DNA from: Pararhizobium sp.
GTDB taxonomy: Bacteria > Pseudomonadota > Alphaproteobacteria > Rhizobiales > Rhizobiaceae
Assembly: GCA_030655075.1 (NCBI GenBank)
Contig: JAURWE010000061.1
Coordinates: 62,001 to 126,000 of the forward strand
Reading direction: 5' to 3'
DNA: 64,000 nucleotides
A program made the position numbers and the translations under genes. This document shows positions 22,599 through 32,015 of the stretch, piece after piece. The notes under the pieces were generated by a model that saw only the letters and a list, made by a program, of their open reading frames with translations, had not been told where the DNA came from and ran no database searches. How positions within the stretch are numbered: position 1 is the first letter of the stretch; each line of letters opens with the position of its first letter.

Positions 22599-24045
22599 GA
22601 AAGCCCGGCGGACAGCCGCAGCAGAGCGCGAACGGATATCCAAGGACGCCGAGCGCATACGGGCACGGTGCCAGACGCTTTCGGGGTTTGTCCGTGAAGC
22701 CTGGCATGTGCTTGAGCCTCGGGCGAAATATACCCACGGCTGGCACATCGATGCGATCTGCGCTCATCTTGAGGCGGTGACCGATGGCCGGATCAACCGG
22801 CTGCTGATCAATGTCCCGCCGGGCTCCTCCAAGTCTCTGCTGGTTTCGGTGATGTGGCAGGCATGGGAGTGGGGCCCGCGCGGTCTCGCGTCCATGCGGT
22901 ATCTAACCACGTCCTTCAATGACGGGCCGGTCAAGCGCGATACGCGCAAGTGCCGCGATCTGATGTTGTCAGACTGGTATCAGGCGCTCTGGCCCGATGT
23001 GAAGTTGAACCGCACAGGCGAGACGTCGTTCTCGAATACCGCGACTGGCACGCGCGAGGGTGTTCCATTCGGATCACTCACATCGCAACGCGGCGACCGG
23101 CTGGTGATCGACGATCCGCACTCTACCGAGACGGCGGAATCGGCGGCCGATCGACTGGCCACAACACGCAAATTCAGAGAGGGCGCCCAGAACCGCCTCA
23201 ACGATCAGGAGCAATCCGCGATCGTGGTCATCATGCAGCGCCTTCACGAGGAAGACGTTTCAGGGGTGATTGAGGAAGTCGGGATGGAATATGTCCATCT
23301 CATGCTTCCGATGGAATTTGAGGCGGAACGGGCCTGCTCGACAGAGATCGGATTTTCGGACCCACGCACCTACGATGGCGAGCTGCTGGACCCACACAGG
23401 TTCCCGGCAGAGGCGGTCGCCAAGCTCAAGCGTGACATGGGCAGTTATGCCTACGCCGGACAGTATCAGCAGCGCCCAGCGCCTCGCTCTGGCGGTATGT
23501 TCCAGCGTGGGGATTTTGAGGTTGTCGATGCGGTGCCAGCGGGTGGCAAACGTGTAAGAGCCTGGGACTTCGCGGCATCAAAGGAAAAGCCGGGGAAACA
23601 GCCAGATTGGACCGTTGGCCTGCGGATGCTCTACGTCGCCGGCACATTCTATGTCGAGCATGTGGACCGGGGCCGGTGGTCGCCAAACGAGGTGAACATC
23701 AAACTCAAGAACCACGCTTCTCAAGACGGCATGAACGTCACGGTTCGAATGCCGCAAGACCCTGGCGCTGCTGGCAAAGCAGACGCTGAAACAAAGGTCA
23801 AGCTTCTGGCTGGGTATCCGGTCAAGGTGGCCACGGTCAGTGGTGAAAAGTCACTTCGGGCTCAGCCTGCTGCTGCACAGGCAGAGGCGGGCAACATCAA
23901 GATTTTGCGCGGTGAGTGGAATAGAGACTTCCTCGACGAGGTTTGCTCATTCCCAAGCGCGCAGTTCGACGACCAGATCGACGCCTTTGCGGATGCGCTG
24001 AACGAATTGGCGCTCGGCACCACTTACACACTCGACAACCTATGA
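22576..24045 (+). CDS. terL: Terminase large subunit
   Basis: In the roughly 489-residue protein the ATPase has the Walker A-like NVPPGSSKSLLVSV, Walker B RLVIDDPHST, and the motif III-like IMQRLHEEDVSG. The nuclease domain starts at RAWDFAASKE, with PQDPGAAGK and DDQIDAFADAL as the other acidic motifs. It drives packaging of DNA into proheads. Start is taken at ATG 22576, overlapping terS by 23 bases; TTG/ATG at 22513 are possible. Confidence 0.93.
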   Translation: MMRAIRAEKARRTAAAERERISKDAERIRARCQTLSGFVREAWHVLEPRAKYTHGWHIDAICAHLEAVTDGRINRLLINVPPGSSKSLLVSVMWQAWEWGPRGLASMRYLTTSFNDGPVKRDTRKCRDLMLSDWYQALWPDVKLNRTGETSFSNTATGTREGVPFGSLTSQRGDRLVIDDPHSTETAESAADRLATTRKFREGAQNRLNDQEQSAIVVIMQRLHEEDVSGVIEEVGMEYVHLMLPMEFEAERACSTEIGFSDPRTYDGELLDPHRFPAEAVAKLKRDMGSYAYAGQYQQRPAPRSGGMFQRGDFEVVDAVPAGGKRVRAWDFAASKEKPGKQPDWTVGLRMLYVAGTFYVEHVDRGRWSPNEVNIKLKNHASQDGMNVTVRMPQDPGAAGKADAETKVKLLAGYPVKVATVSGEKSLRAQPAAAQAEAGNIKILRGEWNRDFLDEVCSFPSAQFDDQIDAFADALNELALGTTYTLDNL

Positions 24046-24206
24046 GGATGCCCATGGCCTGCGGTTCTTGCGAAAAACGCCGGAAGATGCTGGCCGACGC
24101 CCGCAAACAGGGCGTGAAGGGTGTCGTCAAGGCGTTGCCGACGGTAGCGCGGGATATCCTGCGCAATCCGCCACGGTTCACACGGGAAGAAAAACGCAAT
24201 GGGTGA
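24042..24206 (+). CDS. Small CxxC protein between terminase and portal
   Basis: The 54-residue basic product (ATG overlapping the terminase stop by four bases) has ACGSCEKRRKMLADARKQG near its N-terminus, a single CxxC knuckle. Short proteins with such a motif sit between terL and portal genes in several phages. Its role is not known. Confidence 0.6.
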   Translation: MRMPMACGSCEKRRKMLADARKQGVKGVVKALPTVARDILRNPPRFTREEKRNG

Positions 24207-26031
24207 GGTCGTGCCATTCAAGATGAGCGATAGCCTCAGCTCGGTGGTTGCTGGCATGGGCGACCCGCTGCGCGACAAGCTGGCGGCCTCGTCATATGGC
24301 ATGCAGTTCGTCGACGACGCCCAATTGCTCAACATTTACCGGTCCAACTGGCTCGGCAAGAAGATCGTCGACATCCCGGCTATGGACGCTGTCCGCAAGG
24401 GCAGGGACTGGCAGGCCAGCAAGGAACAGATCGAACTGATCGAGGCGGAACAAAACCGCCTTGGTTTCTGGAACAAACTGCTTGAGGTAAAGACAAAGGC
24501 CCGCCTTTGGGGCGGCGCTGCGCTCTACATCGGCACGGGCGAAACCGATCTGATTCAGCCGCTTGACCCAGAACGTGTGACCAAGGGTGGCATCAAGTAT
24601 CTCACGCCTCTTACCCGACGCGATCTTATGGCCGGGCCGATCGATCAGGACGTCATGTCCGAGTTTCATGGCCGCCCAGCCTACTATGATGTGACCGGCG
24701 CTACGGCCATGGTGCGTGTGCATCCTTCGCGGTTCGCGGTATTCGTAGGTGCGCCTCATGCTGACAGCGTTATGGCGTCCGGTCTCAACCAGGGCTGGGG
24801 CGACAGCATTCTGGAATCGGTCTATTCGGCCATGCGAAATGCCGACGCCACCGCTGCCAACATCGCCAGTTTGGTATTTGAAGCCAACGTCGATGTGTTC
24901 CGCATGCCGAACTTCATGTCCCAGCTATCGGATCCAGGCTACGCAAAGAAGGTGATCGAACGGTTCTCGCTTGCCGCGACCTCCAAGGGCATCAACCGTG
25001 CTCTGATTATGGACAAGGACGAGGAATACGAACGCAAGACGGTTTCTTTCGCTACTTTGCCCGAGGTCATGCAGACGTTCCTGCAGATCGTTGCCGGTGC
25101 GGCCGACATACCCGTCACCCGCCTGCTGGGTCAGTCGCCGTCGGGCATGAGTTCCACCGGCACCAGCGACATGAAAAACTACCACGATCGGGTTGCCTCG
25201 ATCCAAACGCTGGAACTAACGCCGGCGCTCTACCGCCTGGATGAATGCCTTATCCGGTCGGCCCTCGGTTCGCGCCCGCCCGAAATCTATTACTCGTGGT
25301 CGCCGCTCGAGCAGATGAGCGAGAAGGAACTGGCGGAGATCGGCAAGATGAACGCCGAGACGGCCCAGGTGCTTACCAGCAGCGGGTTGTTCATGGCGAA
25401 CGAACTTCGGACGGTGGTCGGCAACCAGCTTATCGAAAGCGGTTTCTATCCCGGCCTCGATCAGGTCATGGCGGAGACGGGCGAAGGGTTCGATCCTGAT
25501 CTGGGCAAGGATGGCGAGGACGACGAAGTAGACGACGTTGTGCCTCCCAAGGTCACCGCCGACGCCGCGCCTCGCACGCTCTACATTCGCCGCGACGTCC
25601 TGAACGCCGCCGAGATTGTGGAATGGGCCAAAGGGCAGGGGTTCGACACGGTGCAGGACGGGTTGCACGTCACCATCATGCACACCCGGTCAATGCTCGA
25701 TTGGATCAAGGTCGGTCAGGCAGGAGAATGGTCGTCAGAAGACGATGGCCATATCACCATTGCGCCGGGCGGCCCGCGCCTGATGGAGAAGTTTGGCGAG
25801 GCGGTCGTCCTCCAGTTTGCCAGCACACGCCTTGCCTGGCGTCACGAAGACATCAAGAGCATGGGGGCCGAGACGGACTATCCCGATTATCAGCCGCACA
25901 TCACCATCTCGTGGGATGCGGCGGGCGTCGATCTGTCCAAGGTCGAGCCTTACAAGGGCAAGATCGTGCTCGGACCTGAGCAGTTCGAAGAGGTCAACGA
26001 TGACTGGAAGGCCGGAATAAAGGAAGGCTGA
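24199..26031 (+). CDS. Portal protein (DUF1073) fused to an Acb1-like 2H phosphoesterase domain
   Basis: Residues 1-430 are a DUF1073-type portal: YGMQFVDDAQLLNIYRSNWLGKKIVDIPA, GWGDSILESVYSAMRNAD, and PVTRLLGQSPSGMSSTGTSD. The portal forms the vertex ring through which DNA enters. After an acidic linker (440-465) comes a separate domain, 470-610, with two HxT motifs: H490-V-T492 and H567-I-T569, as in 2H phosphoesterases. The anti-CBASS protein Acb1, which cleaves cyclic oligonucleotide signals, has this arrangement, and portal fusions of this type are known. Portal call is firm; the domain's activity is inferred. Confidence 0.88.
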   Translation: MGEVVPFKMSDSLSSVVAGMGDPLRDKLAASSYGMQFVDDAQLLNIYRSNWLGKKIVDIPAMDAVRKGRDWQASKEQIELIEAEQNRLGFWNKLLEVKTKARLWGGAALYIGTGETDLIQPLDPERVTKGGIKYLTPLTRRDLMAGPIDQDVMSEFHGRPAYYDVTGATAMVRVHPSRFAVFVGAPHADSVMASGLNQGWGDSILESVYSAMRNADATAANIASLVFEANVDVFRMPNFMSQLSDPGYAKKVIERFSLAATSKGINRALIMDKDEEYERKTVSFATLPEVMQTFLQIVAGAADIPVTRLLGQSPSGMSSTGTSDMKNYHDRVASIQTLELTPALYRLDECLIRSALGSRPPEIYYSWSPLEQMSEKELAEIGKMNAETAQVLTSSGLFMANELRTVVGNQLIESGFYPGLDQVMAETGEGFDPDLGKDGEDDEVDDVVPPKVTADAAPRTLYIRRDVLNAAEIVEWAKGQGFDTVQDGLHVTIMHTRSMLDWIKVGQAGEWSSEDDGHITIAPGGPRLMEKFGEAVVLQFASTRLAWRHEDIKSMGAETDYPDYQPHITISWDAAGVDLSKVEPYKGKIVLGPEQFEEVNDDWKAGIKEG

Positions 26032-26843
26032 TGCTTCGCTACTCAGCCGCCAAACTGGCCAAACGCCCGAAAAGCACGACGGCCTTTATTGAGACGCCAC
26101 CGGCCCGGCTTGCGGCAGACATGGACTACATCGTTGCGCTCCGGGCGATGCTCAAAGCGTTCGCGGCGGAAACGCGGGATGGGATCATTCCGTTATATGC
26201 CCAAGAGCGAGCCCAGAAGCGCCAGCAGAGCGGTTTGACGGTTGACGTGGATCGAATGTCGTTCGCCCGGCTTCATGCTCTTTCCAGCGCTCTACAGCGG
26301 ATCGCGACCGACACCGTCAACCGCATCCTCAATCTTGAGGCAAAGCGGCACACGGATAATTTCGCGGCCACGGTCAAGAAGGCGATCGGCATCGATGTTC
26401 GGGCACTGGTTCGCGAGGAAGACCTTGGCGAATATCTGGAAGCGGCAATTGCCCGCAATGTCTCGCTGATCAAAAGCCTGGCGGATGATGTGGTCCGCCG
26501 GGTCGAGCAGACCGTCATTGAAAACTCGCTGGCCGGGAACTCGGTCAAGACGCTGCGCAAGGCTCTGGTCGAACAGTATGGGATTACCGATCGCCGGGCA
26601 CAGACGATTGCCCGCGATCAGATGGGCAAGTTCCATGCGGACATGGACCAGATCCGGCAGCAACAGGCCGGCATCGACGAATACGAGTGGAGAACCGTCG
26701 CTGATGAGCGGGTCAGGGAGCGCCACAGGCAGTTGAACGGCACGGTCTACAAATGGGGGCAGTCGACGGGAGCCGAACAGGGCCTGCCGCCGGGCAAGCC
26801 CGTGCTTTGCAGGTGCAGGGCTAGGGGCGTGATCGTGTTTTGA
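26031..26843 (+). CDS. Phage head morphogenesis protein (SPP1 gp7/Mu F-like)
   Basis: In the 270-residue protein the C-terminal half fits the minor head family: GITDRRAQTIARDQMGKFHADMDQIRQQQAGIDEYEWRTVADERVRERHRQLNG and ending with KPVLCRCRARGVIVF. The first half is helical. It binds the portal and is a minor component of the head. It shares one base with the portal stop. Confidence 0.85.
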   Translation: MLRYSAAKLAKRPKSTTAFIETPPARLAADMDYIVALRAMLKAFAAETRDGIIPLYAQERAQKRQQSGLTVDVDRMSFARLHALSSALQRIATDTVNRILNLEAKRHTDNFAATVKKAIGIDVRALVREEDLGEYLEAAIARNVSLIKSLADDVVRRVEQTVIENSLAGNSVKTLRKALVEQYGITDRRAQTIARDQMGKFHADMDQIRQQQAGIDEYEWRTVADERVRERHRQLNGTVYKWGQSTGAEQGLPPGKPVLCRCRARGVIVF

Positions 26844-27033
26844 TCAGGTCGTTGAGTTCGTCTGTGATGTACACGCTTGCGGGCTTTTCACTCATCTCGT
26901 TGACTAGATCGGGGTCTGCAGCCAGCTCATTCAAGCGCCGCTCAAGGCTCCGAACGGTCATTGCCAATGCTTTGATTTCGACCTTCTGGTCGAGGATCAA
27001 GGTTCTGAGTTCGCGGAATTGATCATCTGTCAT
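26821..27033 (-). CDS. Small leftward protein within the head module
   Basis: A 70-residue minus-strand frame (MTDDQFRELRTLILDQKVEI, then a long helix) fills the 225-base gap between the minor head and prohead genes. It overlaps the 3' end of the former by 23 bases. An ATG at 27057 would add eight residues. Coding is supported by the gap and by its amphipathic helix, not by homology. Confidence 0.45.
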   Translation of the reverse strand: MTDDQFRELRTLILDQKVEIKALAMTVRSLERRLNELAADPDLVNEMSEKPASVYITDELNDLIKTRSRP

Positions 27034-27068
27034 GGGCGGCGATCTAAACGCAATCAAGGACGAAAGTC

Positions 27069-28208
27069 ATGCAATTTATCGATGCTGCACCGTTCGCGGG
27101 TACGCGCCGGACTGCCGACGGCTATCTGATCGCCGAGGCGCGCTCGGTGCGCACGGGCATTCAGCTTTATTCCGGTGACGAGGTCGGCAAACCAGAGATG
27201 CCCGTCGTTCGCGTCTATCGGCCGGCGTCCGCTGTCTTTGCCGACGCAAGCCTGCAGAGCTTCACGCACGCGCCTGTCACCATGGATCACCCGGCTGAGG
27301 CGGTCACGGCCGACAACTGGAAAACGCTCGCCGTTGGAGAGGTTAGCACTGCCGCCAAGAAGGACGGGGAATGGGTTCACCTCCCGCTCATCCTGAAAGA
27401 TGCGGCCGCGATCTCGGCCGTCGAGAGCGGCAAGCGCGAACTGTCGGCCGGCTATACCTGCGAACTGGTCTGGGGTGACGGTATGGCGCCCGATGGGCAA
27501 GCCTACGACGCTCAACAGCAGGACATCAAAATCAACCACCTCGCCATCGTCGATAAGGCGCGGGCTGGTTCAAAAGCTCGCATCGGTGACGGTGTGGGAA
27601 GCTGGGGCGCGAGCCCCGTCACCCTTGATCAAACCGAAAAGGAAAAGATCATGACCCTGAAGACGGTTACCGTCGACGGCATCCCGGTTGAAGTAACCGA
27701 CCAGGGCGCCGCAGTGATCGGAACGCTGCAGACGCGGCTTGCCGATGCCATCGCCAAAATCACATCAACGGAAACGGCCAGCCAGGCGGCACTTGCCACC
27801 AAGGATGCCGCTCTCGCCAAGAAGGACGCCGAGATCGACGACCTGAAGGCCAAGGTGCTTTCCGACGCTGATCTCGACAAGAAGGTTGCCGCTCGCGCTG
27901 ACCTTATCACCGTCGCCAAGGCCATTGCCAAGGACGTGAAGACTGAAGGTCTCACCGACGCCGGCATTCGCAAGGCCGTTGTTATCGCCAAGATCGGTGA
28001 TGCCGCCGTGGCTGGCAAGGCAGACGCCTACATCGATGCTCGCTTTGACCTCCTAGTCGAAGATGCTGCCAAGGGCGCTCCCGATCCATTCGCCGCAGTC
28101 GTCAAGGATGGCATCAAGCCGACCAATGACAGCAACACTGCTGACGCAGCACACAAAGCCATGACCGACAACATGACGTCGGCCTGGCAGTCGAAGGGAG
28201 CCGCATAA
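27069..28208 (+). CDS. DUF2213 prohead protease-scaffold protein
   Basis: Residues 1-190 match DUF2213: RTADGYLIAEARSVRTGIQLYSG, THAPVTMDHP and RELSAGYTCELVWGDG, with His and Ser as likely protease residues. Residues 195-379 are a typical scaffold: long charged helices (ASQAALATKDAALAKKDAEI) and an acidic tail. An ATG at 27651, preceded by AAGGA, could give the scaffold alone from an internal start. It helps build the capsid and is then removed. Confidence 0.83.
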   Translation: MQFIDAAPFAGTRRTADGYLIAEARSVRTGIQLYSGDEVGKPEMPVVRVYRPASAVFADASLQSFTHAPVTMDHPAEAVTADNWKTLAVGEVSTAAKKDGEWVHLPLILKDAAAISAVESGKRELSAGYTCELVWGDGMAPDGQAYDAQQQDIKINHLAIVDKARAGSKARIGDGVGSWGASPVTLDQTEKEKIMTLKTVTVDGIPVEVTDQGAAVIGTLQTRLADAIAKITSTETASQAALATKDAALAKKDAEIDDLKAKVLSDADLDKKVAARADLITVAKAIAKDVKTEGLTDAGIRKAVVIAKIGDAAVAGKADAYIDARFDLLVEDAAKGAPDPFAAVVKDGIKPTNDSNTADAAHKAMTDNMTSAWQSKGAA

Positions 28209-28645
28209 TGCCCACTATCCAGAGCACTTACGCCGCAACTCACGCCCGCTGGGTCGAGGGGATGGTCCTCAACATGGAGCCGAACGTCATCGTTACGCGC
28301 GTTGCGGAAGACGTTGAAGGCATCGGGTTCGGTAAGGTCGGCGTGCAGGGCACGGCTGACAATCAGGTTGTCGACTCCGAAATCACGGTGAAGTTCACCG
28401 GCATCGCGGTTCTCGACACCACCCAGCCGACAGGCAAGTACGAGCAGTACTCGAATGTCGCGCTCATGAAGAAGGGCGTCATCGTCGTCCAGGCTTCTGT
28501 CGCGGTCGCGGTAGGTGACCCCGTCTACTACGTGCCGGCAACAGGCGTTCTGACGAACGTTTCGACCAGCAACACCCTCATCGCTGGCGCTCAGTGGGAT
28601 TCCAGCACTGCTGGTTCGGCCCTCGCTGCGCTTCGCCTCGGTTAA
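28208..28645 (+). CDS. Head decoration / structural cement protein
   Basis: The 145-residue, beta-rich protein is placed between scaffold and capsid, and has EGIGFGKVGVQGTADNQV and GVIVVQASVAVAVGDPVYYVPATGVLTNVST, typical of DUF2190-like or similar cement proteins that stabilise the head surface. It shares one base with the preceding stop. Confidence 0.72.
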   Translation: MPTIQSTYAATHARWVEGMVLNMEPNVIVTRVAEDVEGIGFGKVGVQGTADNQVVDSEITVKFTGIAVLDTTQPTGKYEQYSNVALMKKGVIVVQASVAVAVGDPVYYVPATGVLTNVSTSNTLIAGAQWDSSTAGSALAALRLG

Positions 28646-28659
28646 AAGGAGCGTCAACC

Positions 28660-29613
28660 ATGAACGCACTCAATATGCAGGACGCTCAGCAGGTCGCGAT
28701 GAGCTTCCTCATCCGTCAGGCTTCTCTCATCGAGCCGACGGTCTATGCCATCCGCTACCAGGATATTCAGTATCCCTCTCTCATCCCGGTCGACACGTCG
28801 GCGCCGGAATGGATCCAGTCCGTCACGTACTTCTCGATGGACGGTGTCGGCCGCGCCGAGTGGTTCAACGGCAACGCTCAGGACGTCCCGAAGGTCGAGC
28901 TGACCCGCGAGAAGTTCGAAACCGGCGTCAGCATGGCCGCCATCGGTTACGGGTACAATCTCGAGGAACTGGGCACGGCTCAGCTGCTCGGCATGAACCT
29001 GACAGCCGATAAGGCTTCCATGGCCCGTCGTGTTGCTGAAGAAAAGATCGACGCTGTCGCCTTCGTCGGTGATACCGCCAAGGGCCTCACCGGTCTGGTG
29101 AACGCCTCCACACCCACCGCTACCACTGCCCCGGCAGACGGCACGGGTTCGGCCACCACCTTCGCCAGCAAGACCCCCGACCAGATCCTTCGCGACGTCA
29201 ACGGTCAGCTCACCGGCATTTTCACCGGTACGCTGGGCGCGGAAATCGCGGATACGGTTCTGTTCCCGTACTCCGTTCTTCTCGATCTCTCGACGCGCCG
29301 CATCGACGCCGTCAACCAGACGACCATCCTGGAATGGATCGAAAAGAACAACATCTACACCCGCACGACCGGCCAGCCGCTGACCATCCGGGGCATGTTC
29401 GGCTTCCTCGATACGGCCGGCGCCGGCAGCACGAAACGCATGGTGGCTTACCGCCGCTCACCGGAAGTGCTGAAGATGCACATGCCGATGCCGTTCCGCT
29501 TCCTGCCTGCCTGGCAGACCGGTCCGATGCGCTTCGATGTCCCGGGCATCTTGCGCCTCGGTGGCGTCGACATCCGCCGTCCGAAATCCGTCCGTTATCT
29601 CGACGGCATTTAA
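28660..29613 (+). CDS. Major capsid protein (DUF2184)
   Basis: The 317-residue protein has the DUF2184 features of HK97-fold capsids: FLIRQASLIEPTVYAIRYQD, the long loop with REKFETGVSMAAIGYGYNLEEL, KIDAVAFVGDTAKGLTGLVN and DTVLFPYSVLLDLS. Start at ATG 28660 with an AAAGGAG site nine bases upstream. It should be the main virion protein. Confidence 0.87.
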   Translation: MNALNMQDAQQVAMSFLIRQASLIEPTVYAIRYQDIQYPSLIPVDTSAPEWIQSVTYFSMDGVGRAEWFNGNAQDVPKVELTREKFETGVSMAAIGYGYNLEELGTAQLLGMNLTADKASMARRVAEEKIDAVAFVGDTAKGLTGLVNASTPTATTAPADGTGSATTFASKTPDQILRDVNGQLTGIFTGTLGAEIADTVLFPYSVLLDLSTRRIDAVNQTTILEWIEKNNIYTRTTGQPLTIRGMFGFLDTAGAGSTKRMVAYRRSPEVLKMHMPMPFRFLPAWQTGPMRFDVPGILRLGGVDIRRPKSVRYLDGI

Positions 29614-29625
29614 GGAGGATTGCTG

Positions 29626-30027
29626 ATGAAGATCACCAACACCCAGAAGGGACCGCGCGGCGTCAATGCTATCGGCGGCGCCGTTCTCGTCGACCCGGAA
29701 CAGACCGTCGAGGTCGACGTGTACGCCCGCGAGAAAGAACACCTGGATGCGTCCGGGTGGTTCACCATCAAAGGGGAATATACCCCGAACCCGGATGGCT
29801 CGGCGTCTGCCACGGCAGATAAGTCGGTCCCGTCCGATTCGGCTGAGATCGAAGCCCTCAAGAAGCAGCTTGCCGATCGGGATGCCGAACTGGCCAAGCT
29901 CAAGGCTGCTGGAACAAGCGAACGCGAAGACCTCAAGAAGCAGGCGGCCGAACTGGGGCTCGACTACGCCCCAAACATCGGCACTGCCAAGCTAAAAGAG
30001 CTGATCGACGCAAAGCTCGCCTCTTGA
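29626..30027 (+). CDS. Head/neck-associated protein with SAP-like C-terminus
   Basis: The first 60 residues of 133 are beta-rich (GAVLVDPEQTVEVDVYAREK); residues 75-105 form a coiled coil (EIEALKKQLADRDAELAKLKA); the end, DLKKQAAELGLDYAPNIGTAKLKELIDAK, has the helix-turn-helix of SAP or HeH-type lipoyl-like DNA-binding motifs. GGAGG precedes the start. Its place after the capsid gene fits a head-tail joining role. Confidence 0.7.
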   Translation: MKITNTQKGPRGVNAIGGAVLVDPEQTVEVDVYAREKEHLDASGWFTIKGEYTPNPDGSASATADKSVPSDSAEIEALKKQLADRDAELAKLKAAGTSEREDLKKQAAELGLDYAPNIGTAKLKELIDAKLAS

Positions 30028-30079
30028 TGCCAACAGCCCGGTGGGAAACTGCCGGGCACCATTCCCAGAGGATCATCCC

Positions 30080-30301
30080 ATGACCACCATCACCTCAAAG
30101 CATGAGGGCGTCTTGCACGTCCCCGGCGGTCCAAGCATCAACCCGTTCACCTCGGTCGAAATCTCGAACTGGGATGTGATCAAGCATGGCGACATCGCCA
30201 AAAGCTGGCTGTCTGCTGGCGTGATCGTCGAAGAGCCCGCACCTGTGGTTCCGACAGTGGCCAAGCCATCCACCCCGAAGAGCGCCAAGGCGGAAGACTG
30301 A
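30080..30301 (+). CDS. Small structural protein
   Basis: The 73-residue product (AGAGGA upstream of ATG 30080) has [21 protein letters not shown], a pattern also found in the preceding protein's N-terminus, and a Pro/Lys-rich tail. It is probably a minor head component. Confidence 0.6.
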   Translation: MTTITSKHEGVLHVPGGPSINPFTSVEISNWDVIKHGDIAKSWLSAGVIVEEPAPVVPTVAKPSTPKSAKAED

Positions 30302-30303
30302 CC

Positions 30304-30699
30304 ATGGCCTATGTCCCGCCGACAGCATCGACCTTCAAGGCCCGGTATCCCGAGTTCGTCACCGTGTCTGACGTTCTGGTGACGCTGGTGCTGGCCGATG
30401 CGATTGCGCAGGTTGGTGAGACCTGGTTGGAGCGGGACCGCGCACGCGCGCAAATGCTTCTGACCGCCCACATGCTCAGCATGGAAGGTGAGCCCGGCCG
30501 GAGTGCAACCGGGAACGGCGTCGGCAACAGCGGCCCGGTCAAACGCCGCAAGGTAGGCGACGTCGAAACTGAATTTGCCGGGGCAGGTGGAGCCGCTGGT
30601 GGCGCATCTGGCTTAGATGGCCTCTACGGCTCGACGGAATACGGAAAACAGTTCCTGGCGCTTCTGCGGATGAATTTCGCGGGCCCGATCGCGGTCTGA
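30304..30699 (+). CDS. DUF4054-like head completion protein
   Basis: The 131-residue protein starts [24 protein letters not shown] and has [25 protein letters not shown] and [21 protein letters not shown], the hallmarks of DUF4054 neck proteins that attach to the portal. Starts two bases after the previous stop and shares a base with the next start. Confidence 0.8.
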   Translation: MAYVPPTASTFKARYPEFVTVSDVLVTLVLADAIAQVGETWLERDRARAQMLLTAHMLSMEGEPGRSATGNGVGNSGPVKRRKVGDVETEFAGAGGAAGGASGLDGLYGSTEYGKQFLALLRMNFAGPIAV

Positions 30700-31160
30700 T
30701 GTTCTCGATCACGGTCAAGCGGACAACGCACGTCAAGCTGCCTTCCCAGATCATCGGTCCGCGCCGGATCAAGGTGGGCTTTCCGGCAGGTGAGACAGAT
30801 TCGCACAACATCCAAAAGGCAGTCTGGAATGAGTTCGGCACTGCCGGCGGTGCATCCGGCGGTGGCTGGGGTGGCCCGGTTCCGGAGCGGCCGGCTATGC
30901 GCAATGCAATTCGGAGCAACGCCGGGTCTTACAAAACTGCTTTGAAGGCCTCGGCATCGAAGTTGCTGCTGGGCAAAACCAATACGCGAGCGGTTCTTTC
31001 GAAGCTCGGGAACAAAGCTTCGTCAGACATCAAAGACGAGATCACTTCGCTTTCGTCGCCGCCGAATAGTCTGGTCACAATCGCGCTGAAGGGATCGAGC
31101 AACCCGCTCATCGACACCGGCGAAATGGTCGGCTCTGTCACATGGAAGATTGATCAATGA
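30699..31160 (+). CDS. Neck/tail-completion protein, HK97 gp10-like
   Basis: This 153-residue protein contains IQKAVWNEFGTAGGASGGGWGGPVPERPAMRNAI, the 'EFG...PERPxMR' pattern of neck proteins, and ends SNPLIDTGEMVGSVTWKID. Located in the head-tail joining cluster. Confidence 0.78.
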   Translation: MFSITVKRTTHVKLPSQIIGPRRIKVGFPAGETDSHNIQKAVWNEFGTAGGASGGGWGGPVPERPAMRNAIRSNAGSYKTALKASASKLLLGKTNTRAVLSKLGNKASSDIKDEITSLSSPPNSLVTIALKGSSNPLIDTGEMVGSVTWKIDQ

Positions 31161-31489
31161 TCGACGTTGCAATCGCCATTGACGGGGAGGCGATAACCGT
31201 CACTCGGACCCGCCGCGCGGAAGGCACCTACAACGCCAACGGTGACGGGGTGCCAGGCGCATCAACCACTGAAGCCATCCGCGCCGCCATCCAGCCGGCA
31301 AAAGGCAACCAGTTGATGGATATGCCAGAAGGCGTCCGCACCGAAGCAGGTTGGATCGCATGGAGCCGTTCAGAGATGGCCGTCGACGACGTGATCACAT
31401 CGAAGGGCGTCAATTACCGCGTGCTGTTTGACTGGCCGCGTGACGAGGGCAGCTTCTATCGCGCAGCGCTGGGCAAGGTGAAGTCATGA
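31157..31489 (+). CDS. Head closure-like protein
   Basis: The 110-residue beta-rich protein (ITVTRTRRAEGTYNANGDG, RVLFDWPRDEGSFYRAALG) has the size and place of stopper or head-closure proteins. Four-base overlaps with both neighbours. The family is not certain. Confidence 0.68.
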   Translation: MIDVAIAIDGEAITVTRTRRAEGTYNANGDGVPGASTTEAIRAAIQPAKGNQLMDMPEGVRTEAGWIAWSRSEMAVDDVITSKGVNYRVLFDWPRDEGSFYRAALGKVKS

Positions 31490-31995
31490 CGAACGATGAG
31501 GTGCACAGCGCCATTGTGCGCTGGATCGCGTCGGTGGCCAACGTCGAGACGATCAAGGACCATCAGGGCATCAAGCGCCCGTCTGCTCCTTACATCATGG
31601 TCAACTACACCGGATCATCCGAGGTACGCGAGCACGCCCAGAACGTAGAATTCACCGATACCGGCCTTCCGAATAGCGAGGGCAAAACGCAGATCAGCGC
31701 GGCGCCGGTCATCGAGGTGGAATGGCGGTTCTCGGTTCACGCATATGGACCGGGCCCGACCGATCGGCTGCGGCCTATCGTCTCGGCCGTAAAGCTTTCC
31801 CAGGTGATCGAGCCGCTTTTACCGGCGCTCGTGATCCACGAACTTTCCCAGATCCGGAACGTACCGGACATGATTGAAAATGCCTGGGAGCCGCGTGCAC
31901 AGATGGACATCTTTGTCCGTGGCCTGACCCGTGATGGCTTCGTCGTCGACACCATTGATGTCGCGCCATTTACAATCTCAAAAAACTTGCCTTGA
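31486..31995 (+). CDS. Phage neck terminator / LIC_12616-like protein
   Basis: The 169-residue product begins EVHSAIVRWIASVANVETIKDHQGIKRPSAPYIMVNYTG and has APVIEVEWRFSVHAYG and EPRAQMDIFVRGL, the common profile of tail terminator proteins before a sheath gene. It caps the tail tube. Confidence 0.76.
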   Translation: MTNDEVHSAIVRWIASVANVETIKDHQGIKRPSAPYIMVNYTGSSEVREHAQNVEFTDTGLPNSEGKTQISAAPVIEVEWRFSVHAYGPGPTDRLRPIVSAVKLSQVIEPLLPALVIHELSQIRNVPDMIENAWEPRAQMDIFVRGLTRDGFVVDTIDVAPFTISKNLP

Positions 31996-32015
31996 CCTAG
32001 CGAAAGGATCAACCG

